Below the pieces are notes generated by a model that was not told where the DNA came from, did not search any database, and was given only the letters and a program-made list of their open reading frames with translations. 64,000 nucleotides of DNA, taken from positions 248,001 through 312,000 of the forward strand of contig OY769938.1 of assembly GCA_963669295.1 (NCBI GenBank), in the 5' to 3' direction. The first letter of the stretch is position 1; the number at the start of each line of letters is the position of its first letter. The position numbers and the translations under genes are program-made. Positions 43,315-51,298 of the stretch are shown piece by piece. This DNA comes from G963669295 sp963669295 (lineage in GTDB: Bacteria; Bacteroidota; Bacteroidia; Flavobacteriales_D; CALLUQ01).

Positions 43315-43854
43315 ATGAAACTAACACCATTTGCCATTATCCTGTTTGTGTTATGCACCACTGCGCTGCATGCACAAACCACCACCAAAACCATTACGGT
43401 AGCACCTTACAAACGGGTGACCAACGGTGCCTTTTTCTCGCACCTGTGCTTGAAGTCGAAAGAAAGCCATGCCGAGTACATCGACGGTTTTGAGTTTGAG
43501 TGGGGCTACCAGTACCAATTGAAGATCAACGAAATTAAGCTCGAAAATCCACCAGAAGATGCTGGCGATACCGATTACAAATTGGTGAAGCTGATCAAGA
43601 AAGAAAAGGTGGCCGACGACTATACCTTTGAATTAGCGTTGGTGCGTGACCTTTACCTCAGTCCAGGCGATGACCAGGTGAGCAACTTTAACCCCATCAA
43701 CGACAGCACCTACCTGTACTACGAGGAGATCAATATTATTGTGCCTCCCTCATTGCAAGCCGAGTTCGATAAAGTGCGTTTAGAAGGTAAGTATAGAAGG
43801 GGTAGGTTTGAGTTTGCAGGCGACAAAACCATTCGATTGATTGGCTTTAAATGA
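43315..43854 (+). CDS. DUF4377-domain secreted protein
   Basis: 179 residues. Signal peptide 1-20 (FAIILFVLCTTALHAQ). The mature part matches the DUF4377 pattern: ITVAPYKRVTNG, LCLKSKESHAEYIDGFEFEW, GYQYQLKINEIKLENPPEDA and KLIKKEKVADDYTFEL, a beta-rich domain of unknown function often seen in exported HslJ-like Bacteroidota proteins. ATG start. Its stop overlaps the ATG of the next gene (ATGA), so the two are translationally coupled. Confidence 0.8.
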   Translation: MKLTPFAIILFVLCTTALHAQTTTKTITVAPYKRVTNGAFFSHLCLKSKESHAEYIDGFEFEWGYQYQLKINEIKLENPPEDAGDTDYKLVKLIKKEKVADDYTFELALVRDLYLSPGDDQVSNFNPINDSTYLYYEEINIIVPPSLQAEFDKVRLEGKYRRGRFEFAGDKTIRLIGFK

Positions 43855-44366
43855 TGCGGTATGCGCTCATAGGGATATTGCTATTGGTTGGGATGGCATT
43901 GCACGCACAATCCAACACCAAAATTGTCGACTCTACCCTGCTGTTTGGATGCGTGGCTCCTAAAGCCATCGACCAACAAACGCTAGCGCAACATTTTCCC
44001 GATATACGATTACTCCCTACTCCTTTGCATGGTGCCAATTCCAGTGAAGCCAACTTTTGGATCACACTTTTCGATACCACTGCGCGCGCAGAGTTTAATT
44101 TCATGGGTCAATTGTGCAACAACTATGGTTTTGTAATACGCGGGTTGTCGAAAAAGAAGGCCAATGCCATTTATGCCGATGTGCTTCAACGCTATTCGAG
44201 CCTACTGGGCGAGCACGATAAACGTGAGGAAACTGAAACAGTTGAAAGCCACTTTGTGCTGGAGGAAAAAATCACCTACTGGGAAACGGTACATTGTACG
44301 TACAGCGTATCGTTTGCAAAGATTTACGACGGCTACTGTGTGAATTGGGGCGTGCAAGGGAAGTGA
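43851..44366 (+). CDS. Small secreted protein of unknown function
   Basis: 171 residues. Signal peptide 1-20 (YALIGILLLVGMALHAQ). The mature part has no known motif: LLFGCVAPKAIDQQTLAQHF, WITLFDTTARAEFNFMGQLC, ADVLQRYSSLLGEHDKRE, WETVHCTYSVSFAKIYDGYC with four cysteines that may form two disulfides. Coupled by ATGA overlap to the DUF4377 gene. Function unknown. Confidence 0.65.
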   Translation: MMRYALIGILLLVGMALHAQSNTKIVDSTLLFGCVAPKAIDQQTLAQHFPDIRLLPTPLHGANSSEANFWITLFDTTARAEFNFMGQLCNNYGFVIRGLSKKKANAIYADVLQRYSSLLGEHDKREETETVESHFVLEEKITYWETVHCTYSVSFAKIYDGYCVNWGVQGK

Positions 44367-44558
44367 GAGTGGAGTGAACGGGCGTGTTAGGGATAAAGGT
44401 AATGTAAAATGGCAAAGGGATAAGAGACGTAGAAGACGTGTTAAGGAAATAGGGTGCCTGGCGGCAAAAGGAATAAAGGGGTTTCGACAAGCTCAGGACA
44501 GCAAAGGAGTAGGGAGTGTGAGAAGTGAGATGCTTTACGAGCTGCTGATCATAGCAAC

Positions 44559-44612
44559 CGTCATTACGAGAAGTACCGCTGTAAGCGGGACGACGAAGTA
44601 AGCTCCCGAGGC
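44559..44612 (+). repeat. REP-like dispersed element, copy A
   Basis: 54 bp beginning CGTCATTACGAGAAG, with a central CCGCT...AGCGGG hairpin, and ending ACGAAGTAAGCTCCC then GAGGC. Nearly identical to 53082-53136 over its length. Confidence 0.75.
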
Positions 44613-44713
44613 TATTTGGTGTGAATGAAGGGAAGCAGAGGGAATGGAATGGAGTGATGCGTTTCTGTGCATTTTAAGTCGCTTTTCCCACATCTTATTT
44701 CCCAATATTTACG

Positions 44714-44721
44714 TACCTTTG
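44714..44721 (+). promoter_or_regulatory. -7 element TACCTTTG of the NqrM-like gene
   Basis: Perfect TAnnTTTG ending 4 bp before the ATG. No TTG at the expected -33 position. Confidence 0.45.
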
Positions 44722-44725
44722 TACC

Positions 44726-44926
44726 ATGAAACTAGCCTTACTTACTGTTGGATTATTGGCCCTTGCATTTGTAGGCATTGCCATTAAGATTTTAGTAAAG
44801 AAAAACGGTGAGTTTGCCGGCACCTGCGCCAGCAACAACCCCATGCTAAAAGAAGATGGTGTTACCTGCGGTGTTTGTGGTGCACGTCCGGAAGAGCAGT
44901 GCAAAAAAGAGGAGGTAGCTGTTTAA
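44726..44926 (+). CDS. Small Cys-rich membrane protein, candidate NqrM-like factor
   Basis: 66 residues. One transmembrane helix (LALLTVGLLALAFVGIAIKI), then KKNGEFAGTC, and a tail with four cysteines: GTC, TCGVCG and EQC. NqrM (DUF539), needed for assembly of the Fe site in NqrD/NqrE of Vibrio, has the same layout: a helix, KK, G-S-C, then CxC/CxxxC, in a ~60-residue protein. Overall similarity is limited, so this is a proposal by architecture. Its location on the same side of the window as apbE (48.8 kb) and nqrABCDEF (53.3-59.4 kb) fits. ATG start with a TACCTTTG promoter box 4 bp ahead. Confidence 0.7.
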   Translation: MKLALLTVGLLALAFVGIAIKILVKKNGEFAGTCASNNPMLKEDGVTCGVCGARPEEQCKKEEVAV

Positions 44927-45099
44927 GCCCTTCCCTTTACATTCCCCATGAATTTTATTGAAGTGATGGCCTGTTGGTGGATGACCAGCAAAGGTGGCAT
45001 GATGCAATTAAAGCATCGTGAAAATGGGTGAAGTACTGGCACTGTTTTGCAAGGCACCACAAGCCTGTTGAAAATGGTTGGAAAATAGCTTTGCCTGCT

Positions 45100-46836
45100 T
45101 TAAATCCTACTTTGGTAGGTATACAACTCGTAGTACCTGCCTTGTTGAGCAATCAACTCATCGTGCTTGCCCCGCTCTACAATGTTGCCTTCTTCAATCA
45201 CCAATATTTGATCGGCTTGTTGAATGGTGCTGAGCCGGTGGGCAATTACAAACGTAGTTCTGTTTTGCATCAACACGTTCAAGCTTTTTTGAATGAACGA
45301 TTCGCTTTCGGTATCGAGGTTGGAGGTGGCCTCGTCTAAAATAATAATCTTAGGATCAGCCAACAAGGCACGGGCAATGGAAATGCGTTGCCGCTGCCCC
45401 CCTGATAGTTTTACTCCTCGCTCGCCAATTACTGTGTCCAACCCTTCTTCAAACCGATCGGTAAACTCGTTTACATAGGCTCCCTTTACTGCTGCCAACA
45501 ATTGTTCTTCGGTAGCATTAGGGCGTGGAAACAGAATGTTTTCGCGAATGGTTCCTTCATACAAAAAGTCGTCTTGCAGCACCACCCCTAAGTGTTGGCG
45601 GTAGCTGCCCAGGTTTACAGACGCCAAATCGGTACCGTCTAACAGCACTTTCCCATCGGTAGGGTTTAAAAAGGTAGCCGCCAATCCGGCAATGGTTGAT
45701 TTTCCTGAGCCCGACGAGCCCACCAGTGCCGTTACACTGCCTGCCGGTGCTTCGAACGAAATGTGGTGCAATACCTCCTTGCTTTCTTCATAGCTAAAAG
45801 CCACTTTATCGAACACCATGTTACCGGTAATGTCGCTAATTTGTATCGTGCGCACTTCGGGGTTGTCTTCCTCTTCCATCTGCATCAACTCTTGTGTACG
45901 ATCTAACCCTGCCAGTGCTTCGGTAAGCTGACTGCCAATGTTACTCATTTGTACAATGGGAGCAATCATGAACCCAAGAAACAGGGTAAACGATACAAAC
46001 TCGCCATAGGTCATGCTATCGTTCATGATGAAGTAACCACCAATGCCCATAATTCCTGCCGAAGCCAGTCCGAGCAAAAAGGCCGAAGAGCTGGTGACCA
46101 GTGCGGTGGCTGTTAAGCTCTTTTTTACGTTGAGAAAGAGCCGGTGCACCCCTTCTTCAAATACTTTATTTTCTTGTGCCTCCGCATTAAACCCTTTAAT
46201 CACCCGCACTCCGTTCAATGTTTCGGTAAGCCGGCCGGTTACTTCAGCATTAATTTTTCCCCTTGCCCTAAAAATAGGGCGAATGTAGCCGAATGCTTTG
46301 AGTGCAATAATAGCAAAGATGGCCACTGGTGCCAATACAAACAGGGTCATGGTGGCATTGATCTTTATTAAAATCACCAACGAAAGGATGGAAGTAAACG
46401 TACCTCCTATCAACTGCACCAGGCCCGTACCTACCAGGTTGCGCACCCCTTCTACATCGGTCATTACCCGCGATACCAATGCGCCCGATTTGTTGTTGTC
46501 GAAAAAGTTGATGGGCAACGTCAACAGTTTCTTTTGCACTTTGGCACGCAGCAGCGAAATAAGCCGTTGTGCTTCTACACTCAATAACCGAGTAAGCGAA
46601 AATGAAATGATGGCTTGCACCAGGATGGCCGCTCCCACAATCATCAACAAGGTGGTGAGCGCATCCATGTTCTCCGACGGAATCACTTCATCAATCAGGT
46701 TCTTGCTAGCATAAGGCAGTACCAACCCTGCCAAACTTCGAATCATGATGAGCAGTAACCCTACGAGAATAATGCCGCGTCTGGGCCAAATGAATTCTTT
46801 GAACGCCCAAAAAAAGGACACTTTCTTTTTTGCCAT
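45100..46836 (-). CDS. ABC exporter (MsbA/lipid or multidrug type), fused permease-ATPase
   Basis: 578 residues. The N-terminal transmembrane domain 1-310 has six helices (IILVGLLLIMIRSLAGLVL; TLLMIVGAAILVQAIISFSL). The ATPase domain has Walker A GSSGSGKST, Q-loop, signature LSGGQRQRISIARALL, Walker B IIILDEATSNLD and H-loop VIAHRLSTI. Type IV (B-family) half-exporter forming homodimers; substrates of such Bacteroidota transporters are usually lipids or hydrophobic compounds. ATG at 46836. Divergent from the next gene with a 45-bp gap. Confidence 0.92.
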   Translation of the reverse strand: MAKKKVSFFWAFKEFIWPRRGIILVGLLLIMIRSLAGLVLPYASKNLIDEVIPSENMDALTTLLMIVGAAILVQAIISFSLTRLLSVEAQRLISLLRAKVQKKLLTLPINFFDNNKSGALVSRVMTDVEGVRNLVGTGLVQLIGGTFTSILSLVILIKINATMTLFVLAPVAIFAIIALKAFGYIRPIFRARGKINAEVTGRLTETLNGVRVIKGFNAEAQENKVFEEGVHRLFLNVKKSLTATALVTSSSAFLLGLASAGIMGIGGYFIMNDSMTYGEFVSFTLFLGFMIAPIVQMSNIGSQLTEALAGLDRTQELMQMEEEDNPEVRTIQISDITGNMVFDKVAFSYEESKEVLHHISFEAPAGSVTALVGSSGSGKSTIAGLAATFLNPTDGKVLLDGTDLASVNLGSYRQHLGVVLQDDFLYEGTIRENILFPRPNATEEQLLAAVKGAYVNEFTDRFEEGLDTVIGERGVKLSGGQRQRISIARALLADPKIIILDEATSNLDTESESFIQKSLNVLMQNRTTFVIAHRLSTIQQADQILVIEEGNIVERGKHDELIAQQGRYYELYTYQSRI

Positions 46837-46881
46837 AGACCATAGTAGACGAATGAGCGTTTCTTATATTGCAAACGAAAC

Positions 46882-47571
46882 TTGATTTGTGGCAAACACA
46901 TGAAATGGAAGGTTGTTTTAATGCTGGTGGGTTGGTGCTTTACCACAAGCGTAATGGCACAAGAAGACACCATTCCCGATCGGAAAACATCCATTAAAGT
47001 ATCGCCCTTTAATTTAATCAACCCCTGGGATGGTACCTTGCTGGCCGGTGGGGTAGAGTTTAAGGTAAAGGGCAACATTGCCTCATATACCGAGCTGGGG
47101 CTTTACCTGCCTGAAGTAAACATCAACCCCGCCCTGGAAAACAACCGTGGTTTTTTAATCAAGCAAGAGGTGAAACGGTATATGAATGCACAAGGACAAA
47201 CCACCGGCCCTTATTGGTCGGTTGAGCTATCGTACTCGCAACAGCGCTACAGCCGTACCGATACCATTAATATTCCCGGGTATCCTGCCATCGATAAGTA
47301 CAGTAAAAAGTATGACCTGGAACGCAGTTTTTATGGCGTGGCCGGGCAGTTGGGTAATTCTTTTTCGATGGGACGCTTTTTTGCAGAAGGGTATGCCGGG
47401 CTGGTGGTGCGCTTCAATACAGTAAAGTGCAACGGCCTTACCAACCGAGAAGCTAAGTACCGTGAAATGGGCGATTGGAACAACCCCAACAATTGGATTC
47501 ATCGCTGCGGTTTCACAGTGTTTCCAAAGGTTTTATTAGGGTTTAAAATCGGTTACACTTTACTTCAATAA
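46882..47571 (+). CDS. Exported beta-barrel-like protein of unknown function
   Basis: 229 residues from GTG/TTG-type start at 46882 (ATG at 46900 gives MKWKVVLMLVGWCFTTSVMA as signal peptide, which is the more natural start). The mature part has many short strands: SIKVSPFNLINPWDGTLLAG, SYTELGLYLPEV, PYWSVELSYSQQRYSR, FAEGYAGLVVRFNTV and a closing VLLGFKIGYTLL, typical of DUF3575-type or small outer-membrane barrels that end in an aromatic or Leu strand. No catalytic residue seen. Confidence 0.7.
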   Translation: MICGKHMKWKVVLMLVGWCFTTSVMAQEDTIPDRKTSIKVSPFNLINPWDGTLLAGGVEFKVKGNIASYTELGLYLPEVNINPALENNRGFLIKQEVKRYMNAQGQTTGPYWSVELSYSQQRYSRTDTINIPGYPAIDKYSKKYDLERSFYGVAGQLGNSFSMGRFFAEGYAGLVVRFNTVKCNGLTNREAKYREMGDWNNPNNWIHRCGFTVFPKVLLGFKIGYTLLQ

Positions 47572-47629
47572 GCATTTTTAAAAGTCCGTATTTTAAAATT
47601 GTTGGCATGGATATTCATTGCCTCCCCCC

Positions 47630-47637
47630 TACTTTAG
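47630..47637 (+). promoter_or_regulatory. Putative -7 element TACTTTAG
   Basis: TAnnTTAG variant ending 4 bp before the ATG of the membrane-protein gene. It makes the upstream TTG (47618) an unlikely start. Confidence 0.4.
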
Positions 47638-47641
47638 CACC

Positions 47642-48052
47642 ATGGAAACAACGAAAAAAACAAAAACTGCCAAAGCCATTCGAAGCATTGCTTTTTTTCT
47701 CTTGTTAATCGCAGGACTACTGGTATTTGTATTCGCTTTGCTTTCCGGATCAGAAACTTATGGCGGAGGACTAACGGGCATTATCAAAAACAGTCCGAAT
47801 GCTTTGCCCTGGGCATTGCTCTTATTGTTTACGTTGGTTGCTCGCAAAAAACCAATTATTGGAAGTACGTTGGTAGTGGCTTTTGGGGTTACTACCACAT
47901 GGCTTTTTAATTTTAGTGGTCCCAACTTCTTTTGGTTCACCTTTGGGCTTACCAGCAGCATTACCCTGTTGGGATTTGTAATGATGATTGCCACCTTCGT
48001 GGCGCAGGGGCATTTGAAGCCGGGGAAAGCAGCCAATAGTTCCTTTAAGTAA
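47642..48052 (+). CDS. Small multi-span membrane protein
   Basis: 136 residues from ATG 47642. The first 15 residues are Lys/Thr-rich (METTKKTKTAKAIR), followed by four transmembrane helices: SIAFFLLLIAGLLVFVFAL, ALPWALLLLFTLVA, STLVVAFGVTTTWLF and TFGLTSSITLLGFVMMIATF. Resembles DUF7670-like or other small integral proteins of Bacteroidota, but no specific family is assigned. A TTG at 47618 would add eight residues and lies upstream of the TACTTTAG promoter-like element. Confidence 0.65.
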   Translation: METTKKTKTAKAIRSIAFFLLLIAGLLVFVFALLSGSETYGGGLTGIIKNSPNALPWALLLLFTLVARKKPIIGSTLVVAFGVTTTWLFNFSGPNFFWFTFGLTSSITLLGFVMMIATFVAQGHLKPGKAANSSFK

Positions 48053-48138
48053 GCCTCAAAAGCTAAGAGCTACTACCTGGCACTTTGAAAGTGGTGCATT
48101 AAATGACTAAGCCAGTACTCTATGTTTATACAATTCCC

Positions 48139-48146
48139 TACTTTAG
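48139..48146 (+). promoter_or_regulatory. Putative -7 element TACTTTAG
   Basis: Same variant as at 47630, ending 6 bp before the zinc-ribbon gene's ATG. Confidence 0.4.
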
Positions 48147-48152
48147 CTCAAT

Positions 48153-48794
48153 ATGATTGGAGGAGTAATAAAGGGAGGAGTTAAAAAAAAGTCAACGGAA
48201 CTAACTTGCCAAAACTGTCAGAAAAAGGGAAGCATAGAACTGGTTAGTTACAATGAGTTTTTTCATTTGATATTCATTCCATTTTTATCAGTAGGAAAAA
48301 CAGTTTGTTCGCAGTGTCAAAGCTGTAAAGAGGTGTTACTTCATCATGAAATGCCACACAAACTAAAATTAGAAGCAACAGCATTAAAAAGACAAACAAA
48401 GATGCCTTTTTGGCACTTTACCGGGGTAATTTTATTATTGTTATTCCCCCTCTACTTCATGTTTGAGTCAAAGTCTGATGTTAAAGAAAATATACTGGCT
48501 CAAAGAGAATTGGAACAATCCTATATTGCTTCTCCGTTTATTGGCGACGTTTACAAGTATAGAATAGATAAAAATACCTATACAACATTCAGAGTAAATG
48601 CAATAAGTAATGACTCCATTTTTATGGTTAAAAACATTTACACGGCTTACAATATTAATGGATTGCGAGAAATTAAAAAGATAGGAATCTATGAAAATAC
48701 TCCTACTTCAATGCCGTTAAAAGAATTATCCCAATTATATGAAGAGCGTATCATCTTCGACATCATTCGATCTAAAAGCAACGCTCTAAAATAG
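48153..48794 (+). CDS. Zinc-ribbon membrane protein
   Basis: 213 residues. An N-terminal zinc ribbon: LTCQNCQKKGSIELVSY, then VCSQCQSCKEVLLHHEMP, giving two CxxC pairs separated by ~30 residues that include the hydrophobic FFHLIFIPFLSVGK. A single transmembrane helix follows (HFTGVILLLLFPLYFMFE, about 88-106). The C-terminal domain (KYRIDKNTYTTFRVNAISND and later strands) is beta-rich and should be on the other side of the membrane. Function unknown. A/T-richer than its neighbours, perhaps a more recent arrival. Its stop abuts the apbE stop (convergent). Confidence 0.7.
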   Translation: MIGGVIKGGVKKKSTELTCQNCQKKGSIELVSYNEFFHLIFIPFLSVGKTVCSQCQSCKEVLLHHEMPHKLKLEATALKRQTKMPFWHFTGVILLLLFPLYFMFESKSDVKENILAQRELEQSYIASPFIGDVYKYRIDKNTYTTFRVNAISNDSIFMVKNIYTAYNINGLREIKKIGIYENTPTSMPLKELSQLYEERIIFDIIRSKSNALK

Positions 48795-49877
48795 TTACTC
48801 CAACTCTTCCAGCACTTCCACCATGCCTGGTGAAGCGAAGGTTTCCCATTCGCCTGCTGCATTGGCATAAATAAGGTAAACCTCCAACTCTGGATGGGTG
48901 GTTAAAAAGGCTTGAGTAGCTTCTACTCCCATTACCATAAAAGCAGTGGCATAGGCATCGGCTGTACCGCAATCGTTGGCCATTACTGTAGCACTGAGCA
49001 ACGAGTGATTGACCGGATAGCCCGTTTTAGGGTTGATGGTGTGCGAATACTTGATCCCATTTTTTTCGTAAAACTTGCGGTAGCTGCCCGAAGTAGCCAA
49101 TGCCTTATCTTGCAGCGAAACAATGGCTTGTAGCTCACGCTCTACAGCATCTTCTACCGGTTTGTCTACTCCAATGCGCCAGGCCAGGCCTTCGGCATTC
49201 ACCCCTTTTGCACGTACTTCGCCTCCCAGCTCTACCATGTAGTTGCTGCACCCATTGCTTTCGAGGTAGTTGGCCAACACATCTACCGAGTAACCCTGGG
49301 CCACTGCATTGAAATCGAGCTTCACCCGTGCATCGTCTTTCACTACTCCTGTAGGGGTGGTGGGTGCCGTGTTGGTAACTAAGGTATCGTAATAGTACAC
49401 AAAGGTAATTTCACCTTGTGTTACCAATTGCAAAATCGAATCTACTGCTGCCGAATCTACCACATCGTTGGTCCACTTCTCTTCGCCAAATCCCCAGTAG
49501 TTCACCAACGGCTTGATGCGCACATCAAATGCTCCTTCGGTTTGTGCTGCCACTTCTAACGATAGATTGTATACCGCTTCAAAAAAGGGCACCCCTGCAT
49601 ATAAAATCGGTTGGTTTAAGGTATTGAACATCGAAATATGCGACTCCAATTGGTAGGTCGACAACGATTGATCGAACACGGTTAAGATGGAATCGATGTC
49701 TGTTTTTGTTACGGCTTTTTCCTTGCCTTCTGCTGTTAAAAAAGTAATGGAGTAAGTAGTGCCTTGTGCTTCGCCTTGCAACGTAATGGCAGTGGCTGGC
49801 TGCTCATCAGCTGGTGTTTGTTCTCCACCACAGGCCATGAGCACTAACAAGCATGGAAGGTATAGCAATTTATTCAT
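48795..49877 (-). CDS. apbE: FAD:protein FMN transferase (ApbE)
   Basis: 360 residues. A lipobox at LVLMACGG makes it a lipoprotein on the outer face of the inner membrane. ApbE motifs: FDVRIKPLVNYWGFG, LDFNAVAQGYSVDVLANYL, YMVELGGEVRAKG, SHTINPKTGYPV and TADAYATAFMVMG. It attaches FMN through a phosphoester bond to the threonine of (S/T)GAT-type motifs in NqrB, NqrC and RnfD/G. The nqr operon lies 3.5 kb further and gives a clear substrate (see nqrB, nqrC). ATG start. No promoter recognised. Confidence 0.95.
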   Translation of the reverse strand: MNKLLYLPCLLVLMACGGEQTPADEQPATAITLQGEAQGTTYSITFLTAEGKEKAVTKTDIDSILTVFDQSLSTYQLESHISMFNTLNQPILYAGVPFFEAVYNLSLEVAAQTEGAFDVRIKPLVNYWGFGEEKWTNDVVDSAAVDSILQLVTQGEITFVYYYDTLVTNTAPTTPTGVVKDDARVKLDFNAVAQGYSVDVLANYLESNGCSNYMVELGGEVRAKGVNAEGLAWRIGVDKPVEDAVERELQAIVSLQDKALATSGSYRKFYEKNGIKYSHTINPKTGYPVNHSLLSATVMANDCGTADAYATAFMVMGVEATQAFLTTHPELEVYLIYANAAGEWETFASPGMVEVLEELE

Positions 49878-50501
49878 CGTAGTAGGTTTTCGGCAGAAAT
49901 GTACGAAGTATTGTTGAAATGTACGCTACTTTATGCACGTGGTGGAAGTAGTGGTGTTTCGAAAATCACTGTTAGTACAATGGTTACCCTTTGCAAAGAA
50001 TGCTCAAGTCCTTACAAAGAATCACCGAAACCCTATAAAGAATGCTCAAATCCTTATAAAGAATTACCAAAACCCTATAAAGAATACTCAAATCTTTATA
50101 AAGAATTACCAAAACCCTATAAAGAATGCCCAAATCCTTATAAAGAATTACCGAAACCCTATGAAGAATGCCCAAAACTTTATAAAGAAAACGCATTAAT
50201 GAGTAATGATTGGCAGCTTATTTATAAAAATAAAAAAACTTAAATCATTAATTATCAATGAATTAAATCCGGTCAAAAAAAAGAGATCCAATTTTTTTAA
50301 AAACCCATGCAACCTTTCCTCTTCTTTTTTCGTCTTTGTTATGCAATTGCACGTTTCGGTGCTCTATTGAAACCACGTTCTCGCACCACGAAACACTTCT
50401 CTCAGGTATTTATTTAGCGTTCGCGCTAACAATTAATTTTTTTATGAACCCGGTGTGCGTAGCATTCCTTGCCGGTTATGTGCGCCACAATACCAAATGT
50501 T
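49878..50501. other. Intergenic region with a 21-bp tandem repeat
   Basis: 624 bp between apbE and the next gene. Bases 49989-50198 hold ten tandem 21-bp units. The remaining ~300 bp is A/T-rich, with no recognisable gene. Open frames run through the repeats in several frames only because 21 is a multiple of three, so they are not taken as coding. Confidence 0.6.
49989..50198 (+). repeat. Tandem array of ten 21-bp units (42-bp higher-order repeat)
   Basis: Units of the form C(C/T)(C/T)TATAAAGAA followed by alternating TGCTCAAAT or TTACCAAAA, so odd and even units alternate to give a 42-bp period. Units 1, 9 and 10 are degenerate. 21 bp equals two helical turns. On the + strand one frame would read (P-Y-K-E-x-x-x)n with seven-residue period. 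Confidence 0.93.
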
Positions 50502-51182
50502 ATGAACAGAATAGCATTAAAACTGGGAGATAAAAAACATGACGATCTCCTGGAATTTGCAAGAGACATTGCAAAAGCGTTAAGAAACAATCCGAATTTT
50601 TCGGATGGTGATCAATGGGCCGACGATTTGGAGGCTTTAATTGATGATGTAACCAACAACGACGACCAGTTGGAGGCATTACTCCGCAATACGGAAGTGC
50701 TGCGATTAAATCGTAAAACGTTGGTAAAATCACTGAAAGAAGGGTTAAAACAAACCGCTTCGGCAGTGCAAACGGCCAGTGCTGGCAATCAGTTAATGAT
50801 TAAAAGTGCCGGTATGGAATTACACTCATTGCCTTCGCCCATAGGCAAAATGCCTAAAGTACGAGGGTTATTGGCCAACAACCTCAAAGAGGGAGAGTTG
50901 GTACTCGATTGGAATACCATTAAAGGTGCCCGCAGCTACAACATCCAGGTAAAAAACCTGTCGGATGCTGCCGCACAGTACTTGCCTGCCGTTTCAACAA
51001 CGGCTTCCAGCTACACGTTTCCCATTAGCATTGATGAAGAAGGCCTTGGTTACAAGGCCATTGGCATTGATGATGAAGGGGTGCGTTTGCAACGCGGTGT
51101 TGCCTACAGTTTCCGGGTAGCAGCCCTTGGTGCTGCCGGGCAAGGCCCATGGAGCGATCCTGTGGAACGGATTGCTATCTAA
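50502..51182 (+). CDS. Fibronectin type III-like protein
   Basis: 226 residues from ATG 50502 (MNRIALKLGDKKHDDLLEFA). The N-terminal half is helical (LLEFARDIAKALRNNPNF, DDLEALIDDVTNNDDQLEAL, LVKSLKEGLKQTASAVQTA). The C-terminal half 125-226 is a fibronectin type III domain: GELVLDWNTIKGARSYNIQV, SSYTFPISIDEEG and GVAYSFRVAALGAAGQGPWS, ending DPVERIAI. No signal peptide. The helical N-terminal part resembles those of predicted toxin or phage-type Fn3 proteins, but the role is unknown. An intrinsic terminator follows. Confidence 0.78.
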   Translation: MNRIALKLGDKKHDDLLEFARDIAKALRNNPNFSDGDQWADDLEALIDDVTNNDDQLEALLRNTEVLRLNRKTLVKSLKEGLKQTASAVQTASAGNQLMIKSAGMELHSLPSPIGKMPKVRGLLANNLKEGELVLDWNTIKGARSYNIQVKNLSDAAAQYLPAVSTTASSYTFPISIDEEGLGYKAIGIDDEGVRLQRGVAYSFRVAALGAAGQGPWSDPVERIAI

Positions 51183-51252
51183 CTTCCGGAACAGTTGAGT
51201 GGGTCTTTTTTAAAAGGAATACCCAACATTGACTGAGCTGGTAGATGTTTCC

Positions 51253-51295
51253 CCGCCCCTGTTTCAATAGCTTCGAAACGGGGGCGGTTATTTTA
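51253..51295 (+). terminator. Intrinsic terminator after the Fn3 gene
   Basis: A 13-bp stem (CCGCCCCTGTTTC / GAAACGGGGGCGG, one G-T wobble), 9-nt loop, followed by TTATTTTA. GC-rich stem and T-rich tail on the + strand only. The convergent nuclease gene begins its stop at 51299. Confidence 0.88.
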
Positions 51296-51298
51296 TGC

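Larger units (their letters stand above)
44367..44725. other. Intergenic region with repeat fragments
   Basis: No convincing gene. Purine-rich + strand with fragments of two dispersed repeats: TTCGACAAGCTCAGGA (44483-44498) and the 54-bp element at 44559-44612. A 75-codon open frame at 44374-44601 runs through the repeats, has no signal, domain or promoter, and is judged spurious. A core promoter for the next gene ends the region (44714-44721). Confidence 0.6.

Noticed and set aside
44374..44601. 75-codon open frame on the + strand
   Set aside because: Runs through dispersed repeat elements, has no domain, signal or promoter, and an unnatural Arg/Lys-rich composition.
44948..45031. 27-codon open frame starting at ATG 44948
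   Set aside because: Too short and featureless; lies between the NqrM-like gene and the ABC exporter stop with no promoter.
49989..50198. CRISPR array
   Set aside because: Units are directly adjacent with no unique spacers, and no cas genes are near.
49899..50243. 114-codon open frame through the 21-bp tandem repeats (and similar frames on both strands)
   Set aside because: A 21-bp unit keeps any open frame open in every copy, so the openness is no evidence of coding. No signal or domain; several frames are open at once.
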